Assembly (NCBI GenBank): GCA_009377395.1
Contig: WHUB01000029.1
Span: 1 to 45,778, forward strand
Direction: 5' to 3'
DNA from: Actinophytocola sp.
GTDB lineage: Bacteria > Actinomycetota > Actinomycetes > Mycobacteriales > Pseudonocardiaceae
DNA: 45,778 bases
Part shown: piece after piece, positions 8,122 to 18,674 of the stretch
How positions within the stretch are numbered: position 1 is the stretch's first letter
How the letters are laid out: every line of letters begins with the position of its first letter
The notes under the pieces: model-generated
The model's input: only the letters and a program-made list of their open reading frames with translations
Database searches by the model: none
What the model was told of the DNA's origin: nothing
Position numbers and translations under genes: made by a program

Positions 8122-9228
8122 TCAGCTCTGTCGGTATGCGGCGGTCTGCGCGAGCTCGGCGAGAGTGCGGCGTGCCGACTCGGCCATCGGCGCGTTGTCG
8201 AGGGCGGTGAAGACCCGGGCGAGGCGCGTCGTGATCATGTCTTCCACCGACCGGTCCGCCCCGGTGGCTCGGATGATGGCGCGGACCTGGTCGGCGTCGT
8301 CCTCGTCCAGCTCGTCGTTGCCGAGCAGTCCTCGCAGGGCGGCGCGCTCGCTCGCGCCTGCCCGCTGCCAGGTCAGGGCGGTCAGCACGGTGCGCTTGCC
8401 CGCACGCAGGTCGTCCTTGGTGGACTTGCCCGTCACGGCCGGGTCGCCGAAAACACCGAGGAGGTCGTCGCGCAGCTGGAACGCCTCGCCGAGCGGATCG
8501 CCGTAGGCGGCACACGCGTCCAGCAGCGCCGCGTCCGCGCCGGCCAGCGCGGCGCCGATCTGCAGCGGGCGGGTGACGGTGTACCCAGCGGTCTTCTGGC
8601 GAATCACCCGCCACGCTCGGTCCAACGCATCGGCCGCGTTCTCGTCGTCGCCGTCCACGTCGAGGTACTGGCCCGCCATGATCTCGGTGCGCATCGCGTC
8701 GATCAGGGGTCGCGCGGCATGCAGCTGTTCCGGCGAGAGGCCGGAGGCGTGCAGCAGTTCGTCCGACCACACCATGCACAGGTCCCCGACGAGGATCGCC
8801 GCGGCGGCGCCGAACCGCTCCGCCTCGGGCGGTTCGGCGGCGCCGCGACCCGTCCGCTCGGCGAAGGTGCGGTGCACGGTGGGACGGCCGCGACGCGAGG
8901 CGGACTCGTCCATGACGTCGTCGTGGATCAGCGCGAAGGTGTGGAACAACTCCAGCGCGGCCCCGACCTCGCGCACCGGCTGCGCGTCCGCGTCGCCGCC
9001 CGCGGCCACCCAGCCGCAGACGCAGAACAACGGCCGCACCCGCTTGCCACCCGCCAGGAAGCCGTCGATGACCTCGATGACCGGAAGCAGACAGGCATCG
9101 GTCGCCTTCGCCGTCTGCGCTCGCATGAACACGTCCAGCGACTCGTCGACGTCCGCCTTGATCCGTTCCAGCGGCAGGGAGCCGGACACCCCGGGTCCGC
9201 ACGGTACTTCCTCCGAAACCCGCAACAC
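8122..9228 (-). CDS. Trans-prenyl diphosphate synthase (probably geranylgeranyl diphosphate synthase)
   Basis: About 368 residues. GGKRVRPLF near residue 60, the first Asp-rich motif HDDVMDES (Asp103, 104, 107) and the second RDDLLGVFGD (Asp254, 255) are all intact. It condenses IPP with allylic diphosphates. The first motif has no two-residue insertion and the residue five before it is Phe (TFALIHDD), a pattern seen in C20-forming type I enzymes, so GGPP is the best guess for the product. The open frame extends 113 codons further upstream, but those codons are not family-like; GTG 9228 and TTG 9225 follow GGAGGG, and TTG has the better spacing. It heads an operon with the 100-aa protein and the UbiB-like kinase and diverges from a terpene synthase. 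Confidence 0.92.
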   Translation of the reverse strand: MLRVSEEVPCGPGVSGSLPLERIKADVDESLDVFMRAQTAKATDACLLPVIEVIDGFLAGGKRVRPLFCVCGWVAAGGDADAQPVREVGAALELFHTFALIHDDVMDESASRRGRPTVHRTFAERTGRGAAEPPEAERFGAAAAILVGDLCMVWSDELLHASGLSPEQLHAARPLIDAMRTEIMAGQYLDVDGDDENAADALDRAWRVIRQKTAGYTVTRPLQIGAALAGADAALLDACAAYGDPLGEAFQLRDDLLGVFGDPAVTGKSTKDDLRAGKRTVLTALTWQRAGASERAALRGLLGNDELDEDDADQVRAIIRATGADRSVEDMITTRLARVFTALDNAPMAESARRTLAELAQTAAYRQS

Positions 9229-9536
9229 CCCTCCAGCACCCTTTCGCGGAAAAGCCGCCACCGAGATTAACAGCGAAACAGGGAACCGAAATAGGGGTGG
9301 GATGGCGCACGCCACATATTCCGCAGTCTTAATTCGGATGGAGTAACGGCATTGCGGATGGTCACTTTTTCCTTGCCCTGTATGAGGGTTGCCGCCAACG
9401 CCGGGAGCTGGTACTCCTACGACGAGGGAGGTTTCATTCACCGAGGGCCGCGAAGGGGGTCGCGTCGAAGGTCTATTTCGGACATTTTCCGGAAATCCGC
9501 AGCAAGCGTTTTCGCGGCACAGCGTGAAGGAGTTTT
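9229..9536. promoter_or_regulatory. Divergent promoter region of the terpene locus
   Basis: 308 bp between the prenyl synthase (leftward) and the terpene synthase (rightward), clearly AT-richer than the coding flanks. It must hold both promoters. A palindrome TTTCCGGAAA lies at 9486-9495, about 42 bp before the terpene synthase start, and could be an operator. I found no convincing -35/-10 pair, so promoter positions are open. Confidence 0.55.
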
Positions 9537-10616
9537 GTGGTCGCCGACACCCGTTTCGAGTTGCCACCGTTCTACTGCCCCATCGATTCCGCGATCCACC
9601 CGGACGTCGGCGACATCGAGAAAAAGGCCACCGACTGGATCGACCGGGTCGGGATCTACGACAGCGACGCCCGGCGGGCGTGGGTCATCGCGACCAACAG
9701 CGCCGAGTTCTACGCCCGTTTCGCCCCGGACGGCGCGGCGGACAACGTGCTCGCCGCCGCCCAGTGGGTGTACTGGGGTTTCGCCTTCGACGACGTCCGC
9801 TGCGACAACGGCCCGTTGAGCAGCAGTCCCGGCGACTTCGCCGCGCTCGCCGGCCAGGTGCAGCGGGCCCTCGAAGCCCCGCACAGCCTCGACACCGACG
9901 ACCCTTACCTCACCGCGCTGCACGACATCGGCTTGACGTTGCGGGAGTGCGCGACACCCGTCCAACTGCGGCGCTTCATCGACGCCCACCGCGCGTGGCT
10001 TTTCGGCGTGTGCTGGCAGATCGGCAACCAGGCGAACGGGCACATGCCCGATCTCAACGACTACCTGGCCATGCGGCTGGGGAGCTGCGGCGGCCTGCCC
10101 ACGATGGCGCTGCTGGAGATCGCCAACGCAGCCGAGGTTCCGCCGTCCGAAATGGACACCCATGCCGTTCGCGCCGCCACCGAGGCCGCCATCCTCACCG
10201 CCGGACTGGACAACGATCTCCACTCCTACCGCAAGGAGATCCACCAGCAGCACGCCGATCAGAACATCATCAACGTGCTCATGGTCAACCACGAGCTCAC
10301 GTTGGAGCAGGCCTTGACCCAGGCGGTCGGGCTGCGCGACCGCATCATGCACCTCTACCTTCGGCTGCGAGATAAGATCGTTCCCGGCGCCAGCCCCGAG
10401 CTGCGCACCTACCTGACCTGTCTCGGCCGCGGCATCCGGGGCAATATCGACTGGGCGCTGCGGGTCCCCCGCTACACCAGTCTCAGTGATCCTGACGAGG
10501 CACCCGGCCCGGCCGGCCACTGGACACCGGGCTGGGCCACCCGGCCCTCCGACACCAGGACCGAGGCCCCGGCGCTCCCCGCCATCGCCTGGTGGTGGGA
10601 CCAGCTCGCCGCCTAG
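9537..10616 (+). CDS. Class I terpene synthase (cyclase)
   Basis: 359 residues from a GTG at 9537 with AAGGAG five bases upstream. Ionisation-type metal motifs are complete: FAFDDVRCD (Asp85, Asp86, Asp90) and the NSE triad in [11 protein letters not shown] (Asn226, Ser230, Glu234). The diphosphate sensor Arg180 ([11 protein letters not shown]) and the terminal Arg-Tyr pair (VPRYTSL) are also present. It should ionise a linear prenyl diphosphate and cyclise the cation. Which one is not readable from the protein; the neighbouring C20-type prenyl synthase and the IPP isomerase nine bases downstream suggest a diterpene. The motif DDVRCD is not the form typical of geosmin or methylisoborneol synthases. 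No P450 or methyltransferase gene is next to it, so the product may be a bare hydrocarbon or alcohol. Confidence 0.93.
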   Translation: MVADTRFELPPFYCPIDSAIHPDVGDIEKKATDWIDRVGIYDSDARRAWVIATNSAEFYARFAPDGAADNVLAAAQWVYWGFAFDDVRCDNGPLSSSPGDFAALAGQVQRALEAPHSLDTDDPYLTALHDIGLTLRECATPVQLRRFIDAHRAWLFGVCWQIGNQANGHMPDLNDYLAMRLGSCGGLPTMALLEIANAAEVPPSEMDTHAVRAATEAAILTAGLDNDLHSYRKEIHQQHADQNIINVLMVNHELTLEQALTQAVGLRDRIMHLYLRLRDKIVPGASPELRTYLTCLGRGIRGNIDWALRVPRYTSLSDPDEAPGPAGHWTPGWATRPSDTRTEAPALPAIAWWWDQLAA

Positions 10617-10632
10617 AAGGATGAGGACCATC

Positions 10633-11205
10633 GTGGAACAGGTCGTACTACTCGACGATTCCGGGCATTCGTGTGGCACCGCGAACAAGGCCACCGTGCA
10701 CCACGCCAGCACCCCGCTGCACCTCGCGTTCTCCTGCTACGTCTTCAACGACCACGACGAGGTGCTGCTGACCCGCCGGGCATTGACCAAGAAGACCTGG
10801 CCCGGCGTGTGGACCAACTCCTGCTGCGGGCATCCCGCGCCAGGTGAGTCGCTGGCGTCGGCCGTCCGGCGCCGGCTGCACGACGAGCTCGGACTCACCG
10901 TCGGCGACATCGACCTCATCCTGCCGGCCTTTCGCTACCGCGCCGTCATGGCCAACGGAGTCGCGGAGAACGAGATGTGTCCCGTGTTCCGCGCCAGAAC
11001 CGGCGCGATTCCACAGCCGGATCCGAGCGAGGTCGACAGCACGCGCTGGGTCGGCTGGTCGACGTTCATCAGCGACGTCGCGGCGGGAACGGCGGAGGTC
11101 TCACCGTGGTGCCGCGAGCAGCTCGGCCAACTCGCGGAGCTCGGGCTCGAACCGGGCGCATGGCCGACAGCCCGCGAAACGGACCTGCCCGCCGCCGCGC
11201 GATAA
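10633..11205 (+). CDS. idi: Isopentenyl-diphosphate delta-isomerase, type I
   Basis: About 190 residues with the Nudix-like type I fold. Catalytic features are the cysteine in TNSCCGHP, the NEMCPVF segment (the Glu-x-x-Cys neighbourhood) and the family's C-terminal tryptophan in RWVGW. It interconverts IPP and DMAPP in the cytosol, supplying the allylic starter for the adjacent prenyl synthase. An ATG at 10621 is in frame, but GTG 10633 has GAGG six bases upstream and gives the usual start ([10 protein letters not shown]), so I prefer it. It follows the terpene synthase stop by 16 bp and is surely in the same transcript. Dedicated IDI genes beside terpene synthases boost precursor supply. Confidence 0.94.
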   Translation: MEQVVLLDDSGHSCGTANKATVHHASTPLHLAFSCYVFNDHDEVLLTRRALTKKTWPGVWTNSCCGHPAPGESLASAVRRRLHDELGLTVGDIDLILPAFRYRAVMANGVAENEMCPVFRARTGAIPQPDPSEVDSTRWVGWSTFISDVAAGTAEVSPWCREQLGQLAELGLEPGAWPTARETDLPAAAR

Positions 11206-11218
11206 GCTCCCGCGGTCA

Positions 11219-12685
11219 TCATGTCCGGCGTGGCAGCAGGAGCAGCGCGACGGCGAGCGCGCCGAGGGTGAGCACCACCGGCAGCACAAACGTCGTCTCG
11301 ATGCTGGCGGCGATGACGGGGGCGAGTGCTGCCAGCCGTTCGGCGGGGAGGGCATAGGCGTCGCCGACGTGCCCGCCGGTGAGTTGCGGAACCTTGTGGG
11401 TGAGCTGAGTCGCGAGCAGCACGGAGGTCATGGCGAATCCGAAGGACACCGCGACCTGGTTGATCACGTTGAGCACGGTGGTGCTCGACGGCACGTCGGC
11501 GTCGGCCAGCCCCCTGGTGGCGGTGGTCATCGTGGGCATGAGCGTGGCGCCGACGCCGACGCCGGCCACGGTGAGTGCGACGACGAGCACCCAGTACGGC
11601 GTCTCGGCCGACACCTGGGTGGTGAAGGCGATGAATCCGGCTGCGGCGAGTGCGAGCCCGGCCGCGATCACCCGGCGGGCGGGCACTCGGTCGATGAGCC
11701 GGCCCGCGACCTGCATGGTGAGGCCGGTGGCGAGCGCTTGCGGAATGAGCAGCAGCCCGGCGATGGTCGCGCTCTCGCCGCGCACCACCTGGTAGTACAG
11801 CGGCGCCAGGAACATCGACCCGAAGTAGGCGGCGGCGAACAGCGCGATGACGCCGGCTCCGGCGGCCATCGCCCGCACCCGGAGCACGTCGAGGTCGACC
11901 AGGGCGGTGGGTGAGTTCCGCGACCGGAGCACGAACCCGGTGATCAGGGCGGCTCCGAGGCCGACCGCGCCCAGCACCGTCGGGGTCAACGGGTTCCCGC
12001 TCTCCCCGATGGAGGCCAGGCCGTACGCCAGGAGCGCGAGGCCCGGAGAGAGCAACAGCAGGCCCACGACGTCGAGTCGCCGGGTGGGGTTCGGCGCCTC
12101 GCGAGGCAGCACCCGCCGCGCGACGAGGACGGCCAGCAGGCCCAGCGGCAGGTTGACGAAGAAGATCCAGCGCCACGACAGCGCGTCGATGGCCCAGCCG
12201 CCGAGGACCGGGCCGAGCACCGGTCCGATGAGGACGGGGATGCCGAGGATCGCCATGATCCGTCCCCGGGTGTCCGGGCGCGCGGCCCGCAGCGCGATGG
12301 TCATCACGGTGGGCATCACCAGCCCGCCACCGAACCCTTGGACCACCCGGGCCCCGATCAGGGTCTCGACGTTCCAGGCCAGCCCGGCGAGCAGCGAACC
12401 CGTGACGAACAGGCCCACCGCCGCGTAGTACAGCCGTGGCCCGCCCAGCCGTTCCACCGCCCAGGCCTGCACCGGCATCACGGCGGCCATGGCGAGGGTG
12501 TAGCCGGTGGCCACCCACTGGATGACCGGCAGCGCGGCGTCCATGGACCGCGACAACGGGCCGATGGCGACGTTCATGACGGTGGTGTCGAGGACCACCA
12601 GCACGGCGCCGAGGACCAGGACCGTGGCGGTCCGGGAGGCCCGCCGATCCGGCGCCGCGCGCGGTGCTTCAAGCTGTTGGCTCAT
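11219..12685 (-). CDS. MFS drug/proton antiporter, DHA2 (EmrB/QacA) family
   Basis: 488 residues with about 14 hydrophobic segments, the count of the DHA2 group. Motif A-like text is partly changed (QAWAVERLGGPRLYY), antiporter motif C reads GIPVLIGPVLGPVLGGWAI, and LDTTVMNVAIGPL marks the first helix. It should export small hydrophobic compounds across the cytoplasmic membrane. Its ATG overlaps the stop of the FMN reductase gene by ATGA, so the two are translated as a coupled pair. The pair is divergent from a TetR gene with matching operators, the usual layout of inducible efflux. The cargo is unknown. Confidence 0.93.
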   Translation of the reverse strand: MSQQLEAPRAAPDRRASRTATVLVLGAVLVVLDTTVMNVAIGPLSRSMDAALPVIQWVATGYTLAMAAVMPVQAWAVERLGGPRLYYAAVGLFVTGSLLAGLAWNVETLIGARVVQGFGGGLVMPTVMTIALRAARPDTRGRIMAILGIPVLIGPVLGPVLGGWAIDALSWRWIFFVNLPLGLLAVLVARRVLPREAPNPTRRLDVVGLLLLSPGLALLAYGLASIGESGNPLTPTVLGAVGLGAALITGFVLRSRNSPTALVDLDVLRVRAMAAGAGVIALFAAAYFGSMFLAPLYYQVVRGESATIAGLLLIPQALATGLTMQVAGRLIDRVPARRVIAAGLALAAAGFIAFTTQVSAETPYWVLVVALTVAGVGVGATLMPTMTTATRGLADADVPSSTTVLNVINQVAVSFGFAMTSVLLATQLTHKVPQLTGGHVGDAYALPAERLAALAPVIAASIETTFVLPVVLTLGALAVALLLLPRRT

Positions 12686-13284
12686 GCTGCCACCGTCTGC
12701 CCGCGCAGCGGTGCCAGCGCCCGGGACCAGGCGGTGAGTTCGTCCAGCATCCGGGTCAGCGTCGGCTCCTGGTGCGGGCCGGGCCGGAGGGTGCCCGGCT
12801 CACGGGGATCGCTGATCTCGAAGTCGGTGAACATGGAGAGGGCGACCTGGGTTCGGACGTCCGCCACGCTCAGCTCGCCGAGGATCAACCGCAGGTGTTC
12901 CACGGCGCGGGTGCCGCCTTGGACTCCGTAACTCACCAAGCCGGCGGCCTTGTCGTTCCACTCCGCGAACAGGTAGTCGACCGCGTTCTTGAGCGGCGCC
13001 GTGGTCGAGTGGTTGTACTCCGGGGTGACGAACACGAACCCGTCGCACGCGCCGATGGTCTCGGCCCAGCGTCGCGTGTGCGCGCCGGCGTACTCGCCGA
13101 AGATCGCCGGCGACGCCTCGTCCAGCAGAGGTAGGTCGTGGTCGGCCAGGTCGATCACCTGGTAGGTCGTGTCATCGCCGTGTGTGTGCGCGTGCTGTTC
13201 CGCGACGTCGCGCACCCAGTTGGCGACCATCCCGCCCCGCCGGCCGGGACGGGTGCTGCCGATGATGATGCCGATGTGAGTCAT
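12682..13284 (-). CDS. NADPH-dependent FMN reductase-like flavoprotein
   Basis: 200 residues, MTHIGIIIGSTRPGRRGGMV at the start and the flavodoxin-like FMN site TPEYNHSTTAPLKNAVDY in the middle, followed by GVQGGTRAVEHLR. GGGAGGA upstream of the ATG at 13284 fixes the start. Members reduce quinones, azo dyes or chromate with NAD(P)H; some are true FMN reductases. It is the first gene of a two-gene operon with the MFS exporter, and the divergent TetR gene starts 99 bp away. A detoxification role (quinone reduction plus export) is inferred from this grouping. Confidence 0.92.
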   Translation of the reverse strand: MTHIGIIIGSTRPGRRGGMVANWVRDVAEQHAHTHGDDTTYQVIDLADHDLPLLDEASPAIFGEYAGAHTRRWAETIGACDGFVFVTPEYNHSTTAPLKNAVDYLFAEWNDKAAGLVSYGVQGGTRAVEHLRLILGELSVADVRTQVALSMFTDFEISDPREPGTLRPGPHQEPTLTRMLDELTAWSRALAPLRGQTVAA

Positions 13285-13306
13285 GGTTCCTCCCTCTGAA
13301 CCGATG

Positions 13307-13322
13307 TACAACGTTCGTTGTA
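13307..13322. promoter_or_regulatory. TetR operator O1
   Basis: TACAACG and CGTTGTA are perfect 7-bp inverted arms two bases apart, about 25 bp upstream of the FMN reductase start. The half-site TACAACG recurs in the larger operator next to it, so both should bind the same regulator, most likely the adjacent TetR protein. Confidence 0.75.
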
Positions 13323-13327
13323 GAAAT

Positions 13328-13364
13328 TACAACGCACACTGCATCAAGTACAGTGTGCGTTGTA
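13328..13364. promoter_or_regulatory. TetR operator O2 over the tetR promoter
   Basis: Perfect 14-bp arms TACAACGCACACTG and CAGTGTGCGTTGTA are separated by nine bases. The right arm overlaps TACAGT at 13349-13354, a good -10 box for the plus-strand tetR gene, with TTACAA at 13327-13332 as a possible -35. Repressor bound here would block its own gene and probably the divergent reductase-exporter pair. Confidence 0.8.
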
Positions 13365-13383
13365 TCACGACGAGGAGGTGGCC

Positions 13384-13992
13384 ATGGCGAGACGGACTAC
13401 GGACAAGCGGACCGCGATGCTCGAGGGAGCGCTGGTGATCTTGGCCCGTGACGGCTACACGCGGGCCAGCATCGACGCGATCGCGGCCGAGGCCGACGTC
13501 TCCACGCGGACCATCTACAACCACTTCGGGGACAAGGCCGGCCTCTTCGAGGCCGTGATCGAGCACAGCGCCGACCGGGTGGCCGAGGCCCAGCTCGCCG
13601 TCATCGACCGCCACCTGTGGAAGGTCACCGACATCGAGACCGACCTGCGCGACTTCGGCCGCGCCTGGGCCACCGCCATACCCGAGTACGCCGATCACTT
13701 CGCACTCGTGCGGCAGATCAACGCCGAGCGCGGCCACATCCCCGACGCCGCGATCGAACGCTGGCAGCAGACCGGCCCCCGCCGGGTCCGCAGCGCGCTG
13801 GCCGCACGCATGAAAGAACTCAGCGACCGGGGCCTGCTCAAGATCGACGACCCCGACCTGGCCGCCCTGCACTTCGCCCTGCTGGTGTCGGCGAACGACC
13901 CGTCACAACCAGGCGTCGCGCTCGCCGACCACGACCTCGACACCATGGTCGACGCCGGTGTCCATGCCTTTCTCCACGGCTACGGGGGCTAA
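13384..13992 (+). CDS. TetR-family transcriptional repressor
   Basis: 202 residues from ATG 13384 with GAGGAGG upstream. The N-terminal helix-turn-helix is typical (ASIDAIAAEADVSTRTIYNHFGDKAGLFEAVI, split here: ASIDAIAAEADVS then TRTIYNHFGDKAGLF). The C-terminal ligand domain has no family-specific signature I recognise (a TetR_C of the AefR-like kind is possible). It is divergent from the FMN reductase and MFS genes, with two palindromes in the 99-bp gap, so it very likely represses both directions and is released by a substrate of the exporter or reductase. Confidence 0.93.
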   Translation: MARRTTDKRTAMLEGALVILARDGYTRASIDAIAAEADVSTRTIYNHFGDKAGLFEAVIEHSADRVAEAQLAVIDRHLWKVTDIETDLRDFGRAWATAIPEYADHFALVRQINAERGHIPDAAIERWQQTGPRRVRSALAARMKELSDRGLLKIDDPDLAALHFALLVSANDPSQPGVALADHDLDTMVDAGVHAFLHGYGG

Positions 13993-14014
13993 CAGGTGCA
14001 GTGAAAATCGCGCG

Positions 14015-14043
14015 TTGACGCTAGTCCTCCCGCTTCCTACGCT
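14015..14043 (+). promoter_or_regulatory. Promoter of the alpha/beta hydrolase gene
   Basis: TTGACG at 14015-14020 and TACGCT at 14038-14043 are 17 bp apart, a good vegetative-sigma match. Transcription would start near 14050, leaving a leader of about 65 bases before the ATG at 14116. This separates the hydrolase from the tetR gene upstream. Confidence 0.6.
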
Positions 14044-14115
14044 GCGCTCACTATCGATTACCTCCCGTTGTATTTCCGGGGCGGCTTTTCCCGGCCGCTC
14101 CCTGAGAGGTCTGTC

Positions 14116-15084
14116 ATGGCTGGCGAGGCGGCAACGACGAGTTCCGACGATGTGATCGCGGCATTGGCGAAAATCGAGTCCACCGAACGCAGAATCCAAA
14201 TCCTGGAAGAAATGCCACAGAATCAGGAATTGCTGCCGGGGGTGACGGTATCCGCCTTACTCCGACACCTGCGATTGGAACTCGCCCCCGCACCGGCCCC
14301 GGCAGGCTGCCAGCTCACGCCGGACTTGGTGTATGGCACGGCAGGAGTCAGCGGACGCGAACTCACGCTGCACCTGTACACCCGTGACAGCGGCGGCGCC
14401 CGCCCTGGCGTGATTTTCGTGCACGGTGGCGGCTGGGCCAACGGCCAGCCGAACTCGATGAGCGCCGTGGCGAGCACGGTGGCCGGCGACGGCTGCGTGA
14501 CCGCCACCATCAGCTATCGGCTGTCAGGCGAAGCGCGCTGGCCCGCAGCCGTGGAGGACGCGAAGTGCGCGGTGCGGTGGATGCGAGCCCACGCTGACGA
14601 GATCGGCGTAGACCCGGCACGGATCGCCATCGCCGGGGAGTCAGCGGGCGGACATCTCGCCGCGATGGTCGCCACGACTCCAGGTCTGTGGGAAGGAGGC
14701 GGCGGCTGGGGCAGCGAGTCAAGCGAGGTGCAGCTGGCAGTCCTCTACTGTCCCGCGGTCGACCTGAAAATGGGGCTGGGCAGCCAGGGCCATGAGGCCG
14801 TTAGGCAATTTCTCGGCGACACCGAACGCGCTGTCGAGGCGAGCCCCATCACTCATGTCACGAGCCATTGTCCGCCGGTACTGACACAGGTTGGCGCCGA
14901 AGACACGCTGACGCCACCGGATTCAGCCCGGGAATTTCATCGCGTCCTTGACACGGCCGGGGTTCGGAATCGGCTGGATGTTCTTCCCGGGCGTGGCCAT
15001 GGGCTCATTCTCGACCCGGACGCCTGCGCAGCCGCCGTCACCAATTTGCTCACCTCAGACACGACAAAACCGGCCTGGCTGTAG
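14116..15084 (+). CDS. Alpha/beta hydrolase (HSL-type esterase/lipase)
   Basis: 322 residues; ATG 14116 follows AGAGG. The oxyanion motif VHGGGWANG, nucleophile elbow AGESAGGHLA, acid GAEDTLTPP and histidine GRGHGLIL complete the catalytic machinery of the hormone-sensitive-lipase group. An extra 90-residue helical segment (SSDDVIAALAKIESTERRIQ and on) precedes the fold and looks like a cap or dimer region. It has no signal peptide, so the enzyme should be cytosolic and cleave short acyl or carbamoyl esters. Base composition of the first 200 bp is a little lower in GC than its neighbours. The last six codons form half of a terminator hairpin. Confidence 0.9.
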   Translation: MAGEAATTSSDDVIAALAKIESTERRIQILEEMPQNQELLPGVTVSALLRHLRLELAPAPAPAGCQLTPDLVYGTAGVSGRELTLHLYTRDSGGARPGVIFVHGGGWANGQPNSMSAVASTVAGDGCVTATISYRLSGEARWPAAVEDAKCAVRWMRAHADEIGVDPARIAIAGESAGGHLAAMVATTPGLWEGGGGWGSESSEVQLAVLYCPAVDLKMGLGSQGHEAVRQFLGDTERAVEASPITHVTSHCPPVLTQVGAEDTLTPPDSAREFHRVLDTAGVRNRLDVLPGRGHGLILDPDACAAAVTNLLTSDTTKPAWL

Positions 15085-15097
15085 CGCCAGGCCGGTT
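15068..15097. terminator. Bidirectional terminator between the hydrolase gene and katG
   Basis: AACCGGCCTGGC and GCCAGGCCGGTT pair perfectly (12 bp) around a 6-base loop. AAAA precedes it on the plus strand, which gives a U-run for the leftward katG transcript. The left arm lies inside the last codons of the hydrolase gene, whose stop TAG (15082-15084) is in the loop. Confidence 0.85.
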
Positions 15098-15117
15098 CCG
15101 TGCTCAGCAGGTGCGAA

Positions 15118-17806
<2,689 letters not shown>

Positions 17807-17813
17807 ACCCCGA

Positions 17814-17844
17814 AGTCTGGCTCATTTTCTTGAGTAAGTCAAGA
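17814..17844 (-). promoter_or_regulatory. furA-katG promoter and FurA operator
   Basis: On the minus strand TTGACT (17842-17837), a 17-bp spacer and CAGACT (17819-17814) are followed after seven bases by the furA GTG, so no 5' leader is left. The inverted repeat TCTTGA-gtaag-TCAAGA at 17828-17844 covers the -35 region, as expected for autorepression by FurA. Confidence 0.8.
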
Positions 17845-17852
17845 TTATGAAG

Positions 17853-18674
17853 TCACGCGGTCGAGTGTAGCTGCGCGGCGACCGCCAGGCGGGTTTCCTC
17901 GGCGACGAGGTCGGCGTTGATCTGGGCCGCTGCCATCGCGCCTGCCGCAGCGGCGGCGCCGACCTGGGCGGACGGGTCGGTGACGTTACCCGCCGCCCAC
18001 ACCCCGGGCAGCCCGGTGCGCCCGGCCGCGTCAACGGGGATGTGCTCGCCGACCCCAGCCGGGTGTTCGGCCGGTCGGAGTCCGAGTGCGGCCAGGAACC
18101 CGGCGCGCGCGGTCATCCGAGGCGCGACGACCAGCGCGTCGCGGCGCACCATCGTGCCGTCGCGCAGCCGCACCCCGGCGAGGCGGTCCTCAGCGCTCTC
18201 CACCGACGCCACCTCGTCGTCGACCACGCTGATGCCTCGCGCGGTGAGCTGCTCCAGCTCGTCGCCGGAGGGCGGCCTGGTGTGGCAGAAGAAGGTGACA
18301 TCGTCGCTGAGCTGCCGGAACAGCAGTGCCTGGTGCACCGACATCGGCCCGTTGGCCAGCACGCCGATGGCCTGGTCTCGCACCTCCCAGCCGTGGCAGT
18401 ACGGGCAATGCAGCACGTCGCGGCCCCATCGATCGCGCAAGCCTGGGATGTCCGGTAGCTCGTCGACCAGACCGGTGGTCACCAGCAACCGGCGCGCCCG
18501 GACCGTCCGGCCGTCGGCCAGTGTCACCGCGAACCCCGCGCCCTCGCGGCCCGCGGTGACGACCTCGCCAGGCAGCACGCGGCCGCCGTAGCCACGGACT
18601 TCCGCCCGGCCGCGCGCCAGCAGCTCCTCCGGCCGCATCTGAGACCGCGCTACCCGGCGGTAGGGTTCGGGCAT
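17853..18674 (-). CDS. Thioredoxin-reductase-like flavoprotein, truncated at the N-terminus
   Basis: 273 residues. The redox pair CPYCHG, the central pyridine-nucleotide fold (AIGVLANGPMSVHQALLF) and the terminal FAD segment (GVWAAGNVTDPSAQVG) match the 300-330-residue NAD(P)/FAD oxidoreductases of the thioredoxin reductase superfamily. The N-terminal FAD Rossmann motif GxGxxG and about 55 residues are missing; family-like sequence starts only at RSQMRPEELLARGRAEVRGY. The ATG used here (18674) overlaps the ATG of the divergent alcohol dehydrogenase by two bases, so neither gene has an upstream region of its own. Without the FAD site it is probably inactive, a stub left by the event that brought in or rearranged the alkane cluster. 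furA follows 46 bp downstream. Confidence 0.8.
   Translation of the reverse strand: MPEPYRRVARSQMRPEELLARGRAEVRGYGGRVLPGEVVTAGREGAGFAVTLADGRTVRARRLLVTTGLVDELPDIPGLRDRWGRDVLHCPYCHGWEVRDQAIGVLANGPMSVHQALLFRQLSDDVTFFCHTRPPSGDELEQLTARGISVVDDEVASVESAEDRLAGVRLRDGTMVRRDALVVAPRMTARAGFLAALGLRPAEHPAGVGEHIPVDAAGRTGLPGVWAAGNVTDPSAQVGAAAAAGAMAAAQINADLVAEETRLAVAAQLHSTA

Noticed and set aside
9346..9819. Open frame beginning ATGCGGATGG-like in the terpene gap as an extra small gene
   Set aside because: It runs out of frame through the terpene synthase, lacks a ribosome site and has no family pattern.
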